Positions 1-7,366 of a stretch of DNA of 10,884 nucleotides are shown one piece after another. How positions within the stretch are numbered: the stretch's first letter is position 1; the number at the start of each line of letters is the position of its first letter. The position numbers and the translations under genes were made by a program. The stretch lies in NCBI GenBank assembly GCA_964360145.1, contig CAYHWW010000115.1:1-10884 (forward strand). Direction: 5' to 3'. Origin of the DNA: CAYHWW01 sp964360145. Lineage in GTDB: Bacteria; Bdellovibrionota; UBA1018; CAYHWW01. Under the pieces are notes generated by a model, which saw nothing but the letters and a program-made list of their open reading frames with translations, ran no database searches and was not told where the DNA came from.

Positions 1-2583
1 TCTTTCGAAACACCCTACCAAGAAGCCATTGGGGAATTCCTTCAGCATCCCGCGGTAAAAGCCCGCCTCCAGGAGGCCGAAGAAGCCCTGGGAGACATCA
101 ATCTCAACGGCGAACAACGGGCCCTCGCCGCCTATGCCGCGGAACCCTTCGTCACCAATCCCTTTGCGGTGCTGGCGAGGGATTATGATGCGTTCCTGGA
201 ACAGCGCCAGCCCCAGCGACGGCTCTACCTGCCCCATGAAGCTCGGCAGGCTGCCCGCGGCGAACTTTTTCTCTCGGATCAGAGCCCGGTAGAAAACGGA
301 TCCGACCTGGCGCGGGCCCTGTCTCTACGAGCCTTCTGGATCGAGCAGCAGGAAAGCCCCATGGCCGCCGTGCGCCCCAGCCAGCAAACGGAGCTGCTTC
401 GCCAGCTGAAAATGCATCTTTCCCACAGATTCCAGCAGATGATGAGTGAGGAGTACCACAACCTAGTCCTGTGGGCGGCGCGGAACCAGGCGGGGCAATG
501 GCTTCTCGCTCCCGTAACTCTCATCAGCAGTGATCACCCCCGCCTTACCCTCGTCCGCGACATGGACCCGATCCCCTTGAATGAGGAGGCCATCGCGGCA
601 CGCACGATACAGTGCTTCGATGCTGAGGCGTATCGACCGGAATATTTTTTTCAAGATGGGGAGGGGCGGCGGTGGGTCCTCACTGAGGAAGGGATGATCA
701 ACGACGAAAACCCTGATGTTCGATATGCCATCGCTGACACGAGCTTAATGTCGCTGGCCAGCATGATGGGCGGCTCCCTCGCCAGCAGTGACGCATGGGA
801 GAAACGCCATCGAATCATGTACTTCAAACGCATGAAGAGCATCGCCGAGAAGATGTATGCCTTAAACAGCAAACTGCGAGACTCCCGCACCAAGCGGGAT
901 ATTCAAGAGATACGAGAAGAGCTGGGGCGCAACGCGGCGGCGGCAACACCCCACTTGATTTTCCCGCGCAGCTCAAACCTGTTCTTTTGGTTTGAAAATG
1001 CTCATAGCCCTGGCACCACGGAAGACGAATATGCGGCCTACCTCAGATCCAACTACAATTTGCTGTTTTCTTGGGGAAACAAACAATATTCGGGCTACTG
1101 GCCGGCGCGGAATGAACGGGCCAAGGCGGCCGGGCGCGCACAGTTTCTCGAAGATAACCGTGCGGCAAGAACCCAAGGAGAAAAGCCCCAATCCGTAGGG
1201 CGCTCCCTAGGGCGCTCCTTAGAACACCCCCGCGATTCCGTATCCACGGAATTCACCATGGGCAACGTGGTGAATCTGCCCGCGGAGCCCGCTCTCTATG
1301 ACATCGCTCGAACGGAAGGGGGCAGGGCCATGACCCTTTTCAGAGGACTAGACATAGGTGCTGTGACCATCACCGATGAGCTCTGGCCCGGCGACGCAAC
1401 TGGCGTGGAAAGGGAAAAGGCGGTCACTCTCACGGGCAGGCGAGCCTTCAGAGCCGCGGAGGAGGAATTTCTCGGCCTCATGAGCCCCATTGGCGGCGAA
1501 CTCAGCCACATCGAAGTCGATGAGGTGCGTGACGGGAAAACCCGTCGCCTCACCCTGGGCTGGGACTTCAACGTACGTCGCTCCAGCGTGACCGGAGCCT
1601 ACTACGCGGAACTGCGCTACGACCTGGGCTGGATGCATCGCCTACGCCGCTGGATCCGCCCCCAGGAGCCTTTGTATTTCATCAACGCATCCTTTGTCAC
1701 CGAAGAGGGGCCTCAAACCGACGACGAGGCATTGCAATACCTGGATCTCAATCGCCTTCTCAAACTCACCGCTGAACTTCAAAGCGCGGGCCTCACGGCG
1801 CTGGCATCGGCCATGGACCAGCGCATCGCCCTCTCTCGGCGCCATGGCATGGAATTCTCCCTCGATGATCTTCTTGCGGTATTTCAGGAGAGTTCCCTCT
1901 ATTCCCATATCCCTGAAGATCTGGGAGCAATCCACGGAACTGGCCCCTTTGCGCAGTTCGGTCGCTTCCTCGATGGAGAGGGGCGCCTTTGCTATATGTG
2001 CAATGGCGCCGCCAATCTGCTGGCGCAGTTTCTGAAAACCTATTTTGAGGGTGACCATCCGTGGTCCGTGCGCCTCATCAATGGGTTTTCAAGCCCCGGT
2101 GCTGACATCAGAAGCGCCCATGGGCATCGTTGGCTTGAGTTGCGGCGAGCCGGGCGATTCGTTCGGGTTCTTGAAGCCACGCCGTGGCGCTATGATCCCC
2201 GCAACCGCGGTGTCAATGGAGCGCCACAGCCCGCGACCACTGAAGAAACCGCAGCCCCNNNNNNNNNNNNNNNNNNNNNNNNNNNNNNNNNNNNNNNNNN
2301 NNNNNNNNNNNNNNNNNNNNNNNNNNNNNNNNNNNNNNNNNNNNNNNNNNNNNNNNNNGCCCTTCGTGCCGAGGCCACGGCCGCGGGGAACAGCCTCACG
2401 GCCTATCAGACGGCCCTCAACGAAAGACGCCTCCGCAGGCCCCTGCGAGGCTATGTGGAGGCGTCTTTCCGCCAACGCATCCACGATTTGCTCCTCGCAT
2501 TGGAAGGCTTCCACCGCGATGTGGGCCGCAGGGGCCTCATCGAACATTGGAGTTGCGCCACTCTGCTGGAGCCACTGCCGTAG
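1..2583 (+). CDS. Large protein with C-terminal transglutaminase-like domain (5' end outside window)
   Basis: The reading frame is open from base 1 to the TAG at 2581-2583, so the true start lies upstream; the GTG at 169 is only an internal candidate. The visible part is about 860 codons including a 100-base N gap at 2259-2358. The transglutaminase/protease-like core is recognisable: Cys in C-N-G-A-A at 1999-2001 (the usual C-x3-A helix start), then R-L-I-N-G-F, His in H-R-W-L-E-L at 2125-2127, and Glu in L-E-A-T-P at 2173-2175, where the family normally has Asp. Another Cys lies three codons upstream (1990-1992). The long N-terminal part matches no family I recognise; a charged helical stretch, possibly coiled coil, is encoded at about 826-930. 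Activity could be peptide or isopeptide cleavage or cross-linking; the substrate is unknown. Frame continuity across the gap is not proven, although both sides read as plausible protein. Location cannot be judged without the N terminus. Confidence 0.8.
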   Translation, partial: SFETPYQEAIGEFLQHPAVKARLQEAEEALGDINLNGEQRALAAYAAEPFVTNPFAVLARDYDAFLEQRQPQRRLYLPHEARQAARGELFLSDQSPVENGSDLARALSLRAFWIEQQESPMAAVRPSQQTELLRQLKMHLSHRFQQMMSEEYHNLVLWAARNQAGQWLLAPVTLISSDHPRLTLVRDMDPIPLNEEAIAARTIQCFDAEAYRPEYFFQDGEGRRWVLTEEGMINDENPDVRYAIADTSLMSLASMMGGSLASSDAWEKRHRIMYFKRMKSIAEKMYALNSKLRDSRTKRDIQEIREELGRNAAAATPHLIFPRSSNLFFWFENAHSPGTTEDEYAAYLRSNYNLLFSWGNKQYSGYWPARNERAKAAGRAQFLEDNRAARTQGEKPQSVGRSLGRSLEHPRDSVSTEFTMGNVVNLPAEPALYDIARTEGGRAMTLFRGLDIGAVTITDELWPGDATGVEREKAVTLTGRRAFRAAEEEFLGLMSPIGGELSHIEVDEVRDGKTRRLTLGWDFNVRRSSVTGAYYAELRYDLGWMHRLRRWIRPQEPLYFINASFVTEEGPQTDDEALQYLDLNRLLKLTAELQSAGLTALASAMDQRIALSRRHGMEFSLDDLLAVFQESSLYSHIPEDLGAIHGTGPFAQFGRFLDGEGRLCYMCNGAANLLAQFLKTYFEGDHPWSVRLINGFSSPGADIRSAHGHRWLELRRAGRFVRVLEATPWRYDPRNRGVNGAPQPATTEETAAXXXXXXXXXXXXXXXXXXXXXXXXXXXXXXXXXXALRAEATAAGNSLTAYQTALNERRLRRPLRGYVEASFRQRIHDLLLALEGFHRDVGRRGLIEHWSCATLLEPLP
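1196..1219 (+). repeat. 12-bp in-frame tandem duplication
   Basis: Two adjacent copies of TAGGGCGCTCC(C/T) lie at 1196-1207 and 1208-1219 and differ only in the last base. They encode Gly-Arg-Ser-Leu twice in a low-complexity linker of the transglutaminase-like protein. This looks like a recent slippage duplication in a tolerant region. Confidence 0.8.
2259..2358. other. Assembly gap (100 N)
   Basis: There are exactly 100 N, a common placeholder for a gap of unknown length. It interrupts the transglutaminase-like gene just after the catalytic-type core. Because 100 is not a multiple of three and the true size is unknown, the fact that both sides share a frame as written is not by itself evidence of one intact gene. 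The last 74 codons may be joined differently. Confidence 0.97.
2422..2469. repeat. 13-bp perfect inverted repeat (strong stem-loop) inside coding sequence
   Basis: GAAAGACGCCTCC at 2422-2434 is matched exactly by GGAGGCGTCTTTC at 2457-2469, with a 22-base spacer. The spacer holds a smaller GCAGG/CCTGC stem (2435-2446). The element lies about 115 bases before the stop codon of the transglutaminase-like gene and 63 bases after the assembly gap. There is no T-run after the right arm, so it is not a classical intrinsic terminator. It may be a chance coding palindrome, an mRNA stability element, or the edge of a repeat that broke the assembly. Confidence 0.8.
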
Positions 2584-2592
2584 GTTTTCAGC

Positions 2593-3471
2593 TCAACGCA
2601 CGGTGATCCGCAGGGTCTTGCCGCCCCAGAACACCATTTCAGCTCGCACCGTGGAGACGCCGTCGGGATGAGCAACGGTGATGGAAGAAGACTTCACTGG
2701 AGCCATGCCCACGCTGGGGAACTGAAGGATGCTTTGCCCCTGGTGGCCCACGTAATCACGCATGGTGCCGAAAACACCGTCTACGTAGATGTAGGATGAA
2801 TAAAAAACCAACTCCAACTCACGGCGAGAGGGGTCCGACAGAAAGCGATGGATGAGATCGTCGGCGGCCTCACTCAAGCAATATTGGCTGTAGCCGCCAA
2901 AGAGATGGACGCGGGAGGCACGCGCCCCCACGAGATGCTCTCCGGCCTCGGAATAACGAATCTCGCTGGCCTCGGCGAGCAGAGCGCCGTCAATGGCCTT
3001 GAAGGTGGTGCTTACGAGCAGCACCCGGGGCATCCGCTGAAATTCAGCGCTCAGGGTGAAAACCGCGGCGGTACCACTTTGCAGCCCACGCTCTTGATGG
3101 ACCACAAGGGCCAGCTCCTGGGCTTCATTGGCGGAAGGCAGGTCCCTGCGCCCCGCGAACCGGGACAACTCGTCATGCAATGGCTCGTAACGGGGAAGGA
3201 CCAGCCTGGCGGCCACATAGTAGGGGACGTTCTCCATGATTTCATTCGTATCGATCACCAGCTGCCGTCTCCACAGCCACTCTTGTTCATCCCAACCATC
3301 GCCAATGGTGTTGTCACGGCCCACAAGGGCCCGGCGGACCCATTGCACCGCGGAGGGCTCCAGCCAGGCGGCGCAATCCATGGCGGCGAAGCGCTCCTCA
3401 GCGCTGGAAACCCCGGCGCCGAGAGCGGTGACCAGCGCGGCAAGCAAGAATAAACGGACCCAGGGTGCCAT
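2593..3471 (-). CDS. Exported protein of unknown function (292 aa)
   Basis: I do not recognise the family. The ATG at 3471-3469 is chosen because it gives an ideal Sec signal peptide: Arg6, a hydrophobic core over residues 7-21, and a likely cut after S-S-A24. A TTG 45 bases upstream (3516) is in frame but would put a poor leader before it. The mature part is mixed alpha/beta, with a Cys soon after the cut (C33) and another in Y-S-Q-Y-C. The C-terminal third is rich in beta-forming segments and aromatic residues. No transmembrane segment follows the signal, so a periplasmic or secreted location is likely. There is no clear Shine-Dalgarno sequence before the start. The gene ends nine bases from the convergent transglutaminase-like gene and is transcribed divergently from the four-gene operon, with which it shares a control region holding a long palindrome; co-regulation is possible. 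The ORF is intact and of uniform base composition. Confidence 0.82.
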   Translation of the reverse strand: MAPWVRLFLLAALVTALGAGVSSAEERFAAMDCAAWLEPSAVQWVRRALVGRDNTIGDGWDEQEWLWRRQLVIDTNEIMENVPYYVAARLVLPRYEPLHDELSRFAGRRDLPSANEAQELALVVHQERGLQSGTAAVFTLSAEFQRMPRVLLVSTTFKAIDGALLAEASEIRYSEAGEHLVGARASRVHLFGGYSQYCLSEAADDLIHRFLSDPSRRELELVFYSSYIYVDGVFGTMRDYVGHQGQSILQFPSVGMAPVKSSSITVAHPDGVSTVRAEMVFWGGKTLRITVR

Positions 3472-3590
3472 GGCGGCGGGCGTATCAAGGAAGATTGTTT
3501 TAATCAATAAAATCAATTCATAGCAAATTTGTATAGTTTATAAATTATACAAATTGACGCATTCAGGCGGGGCAGGATAAGGGCGCCACC
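3472..3590. promoter_or_regulatory. AT-rich divergent promoter region
   Basis: About 119 bases separate the two divergent starts, and bases 3491-3560 are strikingly AT-rich within a GC-rich window. On the plus strand TTCATA (3517-3522), 16 bases, TATAAA (3539-3544) fits a sigma-70-like promoter, with a start of transcription near 3551. On the minus strand TTTATA, 16 bases, TATGAA uses nearly the same two boxes in reverse, so the two promoters could overlap. An alternative for the operon is TTGACG (3554-3559) followed by GATAAG (3576-3581), which would place transcription start close to the ATG. AAGGG at 3579-3583, seven bases before the ATG at 3591, is a usable ribosome binding site. The boxes are read by eye and are tentative; that the region is a divergent promoter is well supported by the layout. 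Confidence 0.6.
3526..3555. promoter_or_regulatory. 30-bp near-perfect palindrome, putative operator
   Basis: Arms AATTTGTATA (3526-3535) and TATACAAATT (3546-3555) are perfectly inverted. The ten bases between them continue the symmetry except for one pair (G3536/T3545), so 14 of 15 pairs match around the centre at 3540/3541. It lies in the middle of the divergent intergenic region and overlaps the candidate -10 boxes of both genes. Placement and symmetry fit a binding site for a dimeric regulator controlling both directions. There is no regulator gene in the window. Confidence 0.6.
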
Positions 3591-6137
3591 ATGCGCAACC
3601 CCCTCCCTGTCCGCGGCCTCTGTGCCGCAGTGGCGTTCTCCATCCTCATTCTCCTTCCGCACGGCGAGGCGCACGGGGCCTCTACGCCTCATTTCTGCGA
3701 GATCCTGCTGGGGAGCATGAGCCCCGAGGTCCGCGCCCCCCTCCTCACCCAAGTGCTCACCGCAAGCCTCACTCCCATCGGCTGGGAAGAAAACGGCGTC
3801 TCCGCGGCGAACATCGAAGCCGCTGGCGCGCTGCTCACCGCATTCCCCGATGCAACCATCGCTGAACACTACGTCCAGCTTCTCATGAGAATTTCAAACA
3901 AGGCCATTGCCGCAGGTAGCCGCGATTTTCCCAGTGCCGCGGCGTTGACGAACGCGTTTTTTGGCGTCGCTCCGAGCATGGCTCTCCTCACCCAATGGAC
4001 GCGCCAGGACAGCGACCTACTGAACACCATCTATTTTCTTCCCGGCTATGCCGGCCACACAGCCGAATCCCTGACCTTGCTCCTCGACGTCGTTCGCCAA
4101 TTCCACGAAGTGCGCCCCGAACGCGCCGCCAGGCTAGCGGGACACCTCTTCGATACCCCCCTGGGCCGCGTCATAAGCGATAATCAGGGCCGCGAACTGC
4201 TGCGCTTCATGGGCTTCACTGCAGAAACCCCCTTGGCTCGCCTGGAAGAGCTCCAAGCCCGCGCCCAACGCAATGGCATGCCCGCGACCCTCGTCAACGG
4301 CTTGCAGGTGCACATCACCGCCGCCATCCTCCGGGACGTGGGCACCCTCGCCCCCGCTCAAGCATGGACTCTGATCCAAAAACACGCCACCGCCCTGCAG
4401 GACCGCGAAGGCAATCTGGACCTGGGCCGCTTCGCCGTGGAAATCCAGCAAGAAGCTCTCCGCGGCGGCACCCTGAATGGTGCTGAGATCCACAGCATCG
4501 CCCGCGCCATCACTAAACCCGCGGACATCATGACCGTGTTGGCCCGCACCGACATTCCCGCCAATTTGCGTGAACGCCTGACGCGCAACCTCACCCAGAC
4601 CTTGCTTGATGAGACGGCCCACACAACATACGCCGCACGCTTCCAAGCCATTTTGAGGGACCTGCGCCACCTCAACGGCGGTAACGCCCCCGTGGAGCAT
4701 GCCCACGAACGCTTGAGGGCCCACATGGTAGCTCATAGCAGCGGTGCTACGCCCACTGAAATCCAAGCCATAGCCGCGGACTTTAACACTCTGCAAGCCC
4801 TGCGCACGGTGCTCGCCCGCACGGACCTGCCTCAACCCCTGCGGGACAGGCTGTCCGATCGCTGGTTGAATCTTCTGGCTCAGTCCATTGAAGATACCGC
4901 CGTGCCGGGCAACGCGGGCTTCCACTACGATAATGAGCTACAGGAAATCCGCCGCTACGTGGACGCCCACCCCCGAGACGCCGCAAGCGCCTACGCTATC
5001 AACTCCATGCCTGTTAATTTCCGCATCGAACTCGCATTCCATGGCACCCCCTTGCAGAGCGAGCTGCTGCAGACCTTGGGTGCTCTCACCCACTCTAGCC
5101 AACTTCGAAATCTCCTCGGCCGCCAACAGCTTTGGGGGAACACCATGGATCACCAGATCCGCCTGGAAGTTGTCAGACGTTATCTCAGCGCGGCGACTGA
5201 AGAAATGCCTCGCATGGAAGCAGATCAGCTGGCCGAACTCCGTGCCACGGTTATGGACTTTGTCGCTCAATCCGCCCCTGGCGCTGCCCGCCCCCCACTG
5301 ACGTCCGCGTCCGAAAGTTTTCTGGCTAACATTGCCCGGGCGTGGATGGAACAGGACCACGTGGCGGCTCTGCCCCTCGTGAACTTTGTGCTCTCCATCC
5401 GCAGGTCCCTGGTGACCCTCGGTGATATGGCGAGCACCGCAACGCTGGCAAAGCTCTTCGAGAGCGGCAACCTCACCGACGAACAGATCGCCACCATCGC
5501 CCATGGCACCACGAGCCTTGAGCTCATGGTGCTCGTCGTCGATCACCCCTCCTTGGACACGGCGGACATGGACGCCTTCGCTAGCAACCTCTTCCTACGC
5601 GCTCAGGAAGTGGCCCAACAAGGCGGCAATGCGGCCCAGCGGCAGATCATCAGCGATATTGTGGACAAGGCTTCACGCCTCGCTACTGCAAGCACCACGG
5701 CGCTGGTAAGATTTGTCAGAGCGCTCCATGTACTAAGCCCCTTTGAAGCCACTTCAGACACGGGGCACGGCCCCTGTCTCAGCCGCATCATTAGCCGCCC
5801 TAATGTAGACGAAAAAGTGGCTCACCGGGTGCTGCGTTACGTGATGGAGCGCCTCCAGAAGCAGCCCGTCTTCCCGCGGGATGCGGTGATCATGACCTTC
5901 CTCATCACCAATGCTTCTTTGACGGATGCGGATGTGAAGCCTCTGGCTTTGAACGCCATCACCAACGAGTCCCGTCCTGGGAACGCCATGGGTTTTGCGC
6001 AACTCACTGGCGCCATTGGCGTCCGCTTCCCCAACATCGCTCAAGAAGCCACGAACATGGCAAGGCCCTGGTGGGATGGCATGGAAGCAATGGTTGAAGA
6101 GAATCTCCGCAACGACAACGACGGCAACAGCCGGTAA
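3591..6137 (+). CDS. Exported alpha-helical repeat (solenoid-like) protein, 848 aa, first gene of operon
   Basis: No known enzyme motif is seen. Residues 1-30 form a Sec signal peptide (Arg2, Arg8, hydrophobic residues 10-23, cut near A-H-G29), so the protein is probably periplasmic or secreted. The rest is almost wholly predicted helix, rich in Ala and Leu and poor in Cys. A short degenerate motif recurs: V-L-A-R-T-D-I-P-x-x-L-R-E-R-L at about 316-330 and its near copy V-L-A-R-T-D-L-P-x-x-L-R-D-R-L at about 407-421. Weaker relatives lie near 622, 648, 732 and 770 (for example L-I-T-N-A-S-L-T-D-A-D-V). The pattern resembles LRV- or HEAT-type helical repeats, which usually make scaffolds or binding surfaces. 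AAGGG precedes the ATG by seven bases. The stop codon is followed after five bases by the flavoprotein gene, so it leads a four-gene operon. Its role as scaffold or binding partner is inference. Confidence 0.85.
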   Translation: MRNPLPVRGLCAAVAFSILILLPHGEAHGASTPHFCEILLGSMSPEVRAPLLTQVLTASLTPIGWEENGVSAANIEAAGALLTAFPDATIAEHYVQLLMRISNKAIAAGSRDFPSAAALTNAFFGVAPSMALLTQWTRQDSDLLNTIYFLPGYAGHTAESLTLLLDVVRQFHEVRPERAARLAGHLFDTPLGRVISDNQGRELLRFMGFTAETPLARLEELQARAQRNGMPATLVNGLQVHITAAILRDVGTLAPAQAWTLIQKHATALQDREGNLDLGRFAVEIQQEALRGGTLNGAEIHSIARAITKPADIMTVLARTDIPANLRERLTRNLTQTLLDETAHTTYAARFQAILRDLRHLNGGNAPVEHAHERLRAHMVAHSSGATPTEIQAIAADFNTLQALRTVLARTDLPQPLRDRLSDRWLNLLAQSIEDTAVPGNAGFHYDNELQEIRRYVDAHPRDAASAYAINSMPVNFRIELAFHGTPLQSELLQTLGALTHSSQLRNLLGRQQLWGNTMDHQIRLEVVRRYLSAATEEMPRMEADQLAELRATVMDFVAQSAPGAARPPLTSASESFLANIARAWMEQDHVAALPLVNFVLSIRRSLVTLGDMASTATLAKLFESGNLTDEQIATIAHGTTSLELMVLVVDHPSLDTADMDAFASNLFLRAQEVAQQGGNAAQRQIISDIVDKASRLATASTTALVRFVRALHVLSPFEATSDTGHGPCLSRIISRPNVDEKVAHRVLRYVMERLQKQPVFPRDAVIMTFLITNASLTDADVKPLALNAITNESRPGNAMGFAQLTGAIGVRFPNIAQEATNMARPWWDGMEAMVEENLRNDNDGNSR

Positions 6138-6142
6138 AATTT

Positions 6143-7357
6143 ATGACCCAGACACTCCCCGTGGCCATCGTGGGCAGCGGCCCCGCAGGCCTCATGGCTG
6201 CGACGAGCGCGGTGAAAGCTGGAGCCACAAATGTGACGATCTTTGAGAAACGCCCCGCTCCAGGCCGTAAGCTCCTCATCGCTGGCAGCTCCGGCCTCAA
6301 CGTGGCCTACGAGGCGCCCCTGGCCGAAGCCCTCACTCATTACATGCCTGCCGCGGGGGCGCTCACCGATGCGCTCACGGCCTTTCCTCCTCAAGAGTGG
6401 CTGCGCTTCATCACCGCAGAGCTGAAGCTCGAAGTCTTTTGCGGCACCAGTCGCCGCTGGTTCGTCAAAGAAATGAAAGCCGCAAGCCTCCTGAAAGCCT
6501 GGCGCCAATGGCTGGAAGACCGGGGAGTGAAATTCCGCTGCGGCTCTGAGCTGGCGGGAATCCGCCAAGAAGCGGCCTCACCCCTCACCCTGATTTTTGC
6601 CGACGGAAGCGAGGTCCTTTGCCGAGCCGCCGTACTCGCCCTCGGTGGCGGCAGCTGGGAAGACGCCGGAGAGCCCCGCTGGCCCGCCCTCCTCCAAGGC
6701 CTGGGCGTGACCTTCATCCCCTTCCGTTCCAGCAACTGCGGCCTCCACGTCGCCCCCTGGCCTGAAACCCTGGTCAAAGAAGCGGACCGAGAGCCCCTCA
6801 AAGACGTGGTGCTCACCACCCCCCGGGGCTCCAAGCAAGGGGACCTCCTCATCACCGCTTATGGCCTCGAGGGCACCCCTCTGTATTGGGTGGGGGAGCC
6901 GGGCCCCGCGACCCTGGACCTCCTCCCCCAATGGAGTCCTGAGAAAGTCAGGGCTCGCCTCGCGGAAACCACCGAGAACCTCTCCCCCTTGCGCCGGGCG
7001 AGAAAGCTCCTACCCCTGACCCCGGGGACGGAGGCCCTGCTTTTCCACCTCACGCCGCCAGAAAAGCGCCAGGATCTAGACACTTTATGCAGCAACCTCA
7101 AAGCCCTGCCCCTCACCCTCACCCAGCGCCGCCCCCTCTCTGAGGCTATTTCCTCAGCAGGCGGCGTGCCCTTCTCGGAGGTGGGCTCCGATCTCCAGCT
7201 CCATAAAATCCCCGGCGTTTATCTGGCCGGTGAAATGCTGGACTGGGATGCCCCCACCGGCGGGCTTCTTATTCAAGGATGCGTGGCCCTGGGCCATCGC
7301 GCAGGGCAGGCCTCTACATCCAAGATCTTTGACGCATGGCGACGTAATAGAGTATAG
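6143..7357 (+). CDS. FAD-dependent oxidoreductase of the HI0933/BaiN type (TIGR03862-like flavoprotein), 404 aa
   Basis: The N terminus carries a Rossmann FAD-binding motif, G11-S-G-P-A-G16, with the acidic ribose-binding residue E35 at the end of the second strand. The family signature G-R-K-L-L-I-A-G-S-S-G-L-N follows at 41-53. The C terminus has the second FAD contact A-G-E-M-L-D-W-D-A-P-T-G-G at 362-374. Length and motif order fit the HI0933 flavoprotein family, and the middle segment (F-P-P-x-E-W near 80, later V-K-E-M-K-A-A-S-L-L-K-A-W) resembles the PP_4765/TIGR03862 branch. Most members are uncharacterised; BaiN of Clostridium scindens has been linked to reduction of unsaturated bile-acid intermediates. 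There is no signal peptide, so it is cytoplasmic. It starts five bases after the upstream stop and ends nine bases before the P450 gene, without a clear ribosome binding site of its own, which suggests translational coupling. An electron-transfer role toward the P450 is not supported by any visible NAD(P)H-reductase or ferredoxin domain. Confidence 0.88.
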   Translation: MTQTLPVAIVGSGPAGLMAATSAVKAGATNVTIFEKRPAPGRKLLIAGSSGLNVAYEAPLAEALTHYMPAAGALTDALTAFPPQEWLRFITAELKLEVFCGTSRRWFVKEMKAASLLKAWRQWLEDRGVKFRCGSELAGIRQEAASPLTLIFADGSEVLCRAAVLALGGGSWEDAGEPRWPALLQGLGVTFIPFRSSNCGLHVAPWPETLVKEADREPLKDVVLTTPRGSKQGDLLITAYGLEGTPLYWVGEPGPATLDLLPQWSPEKVRARLAETTENLSPLRRARKLLPLTPGTEALLFHLTPPEKRQDLDTLCSNLKALPLTLTQRRPLSEAISSAGGVPFSEVGSDLQLHKIPGVYLAGEMLDWDAPTGGLLIQGCVALGHRAGQASTSKIFDAWRRNRV

Positions 7358-7366
7358 CCCTCGCCC

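Noticed and set aside
2570..2610. Bidirectional intrinsic terminator between the convergent genes
   Set aside because: Only nine bases separate the stops and no GC stem followed by a T-run is visible; the strong inverted repeat lies further upstream without a T-tract.
2045..2671. Plus-strand open frame overlapping the end of the transglutaminase-like gene and running through the N gap
   Set aside because: It is out of frame with the catalytic motifs, depends on the placeholder length of the gap, and crosses the convergent gene's end.
2848..3453. 201-codon plus-strand open frame opposite the 292-aa exported protein
   Set aside because: The minus-strand frame has a convincing signal peptide and a longer uninterrupted reading; the plus-strand frame shows no recognisable domain.
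3472..3516. TTG start at 3516 for the 292-aa protein
   Set aside because: It lies within the AT-rich promoter region, has no ribosome binding site, and places a second hydrophobic stretch before a complete signal peptide.
3585..3593. Kozak-like GCCACCATG at the start of the 848-aa gene
   Set aside because: Gene density, signal peptides and a four-gene operon show the DNA is bacterial; the match is chance in GC-rich sequence.
4134..5546. Long open frames on the minus strand opposite the 848-aa gene (about 263 and 202 codons)
   Set aside because: They are antisense to a gene with a good start, signal peptide and repeats. Their translations are low in family-like features, and such shadows are common in high-G+C coding DNA.
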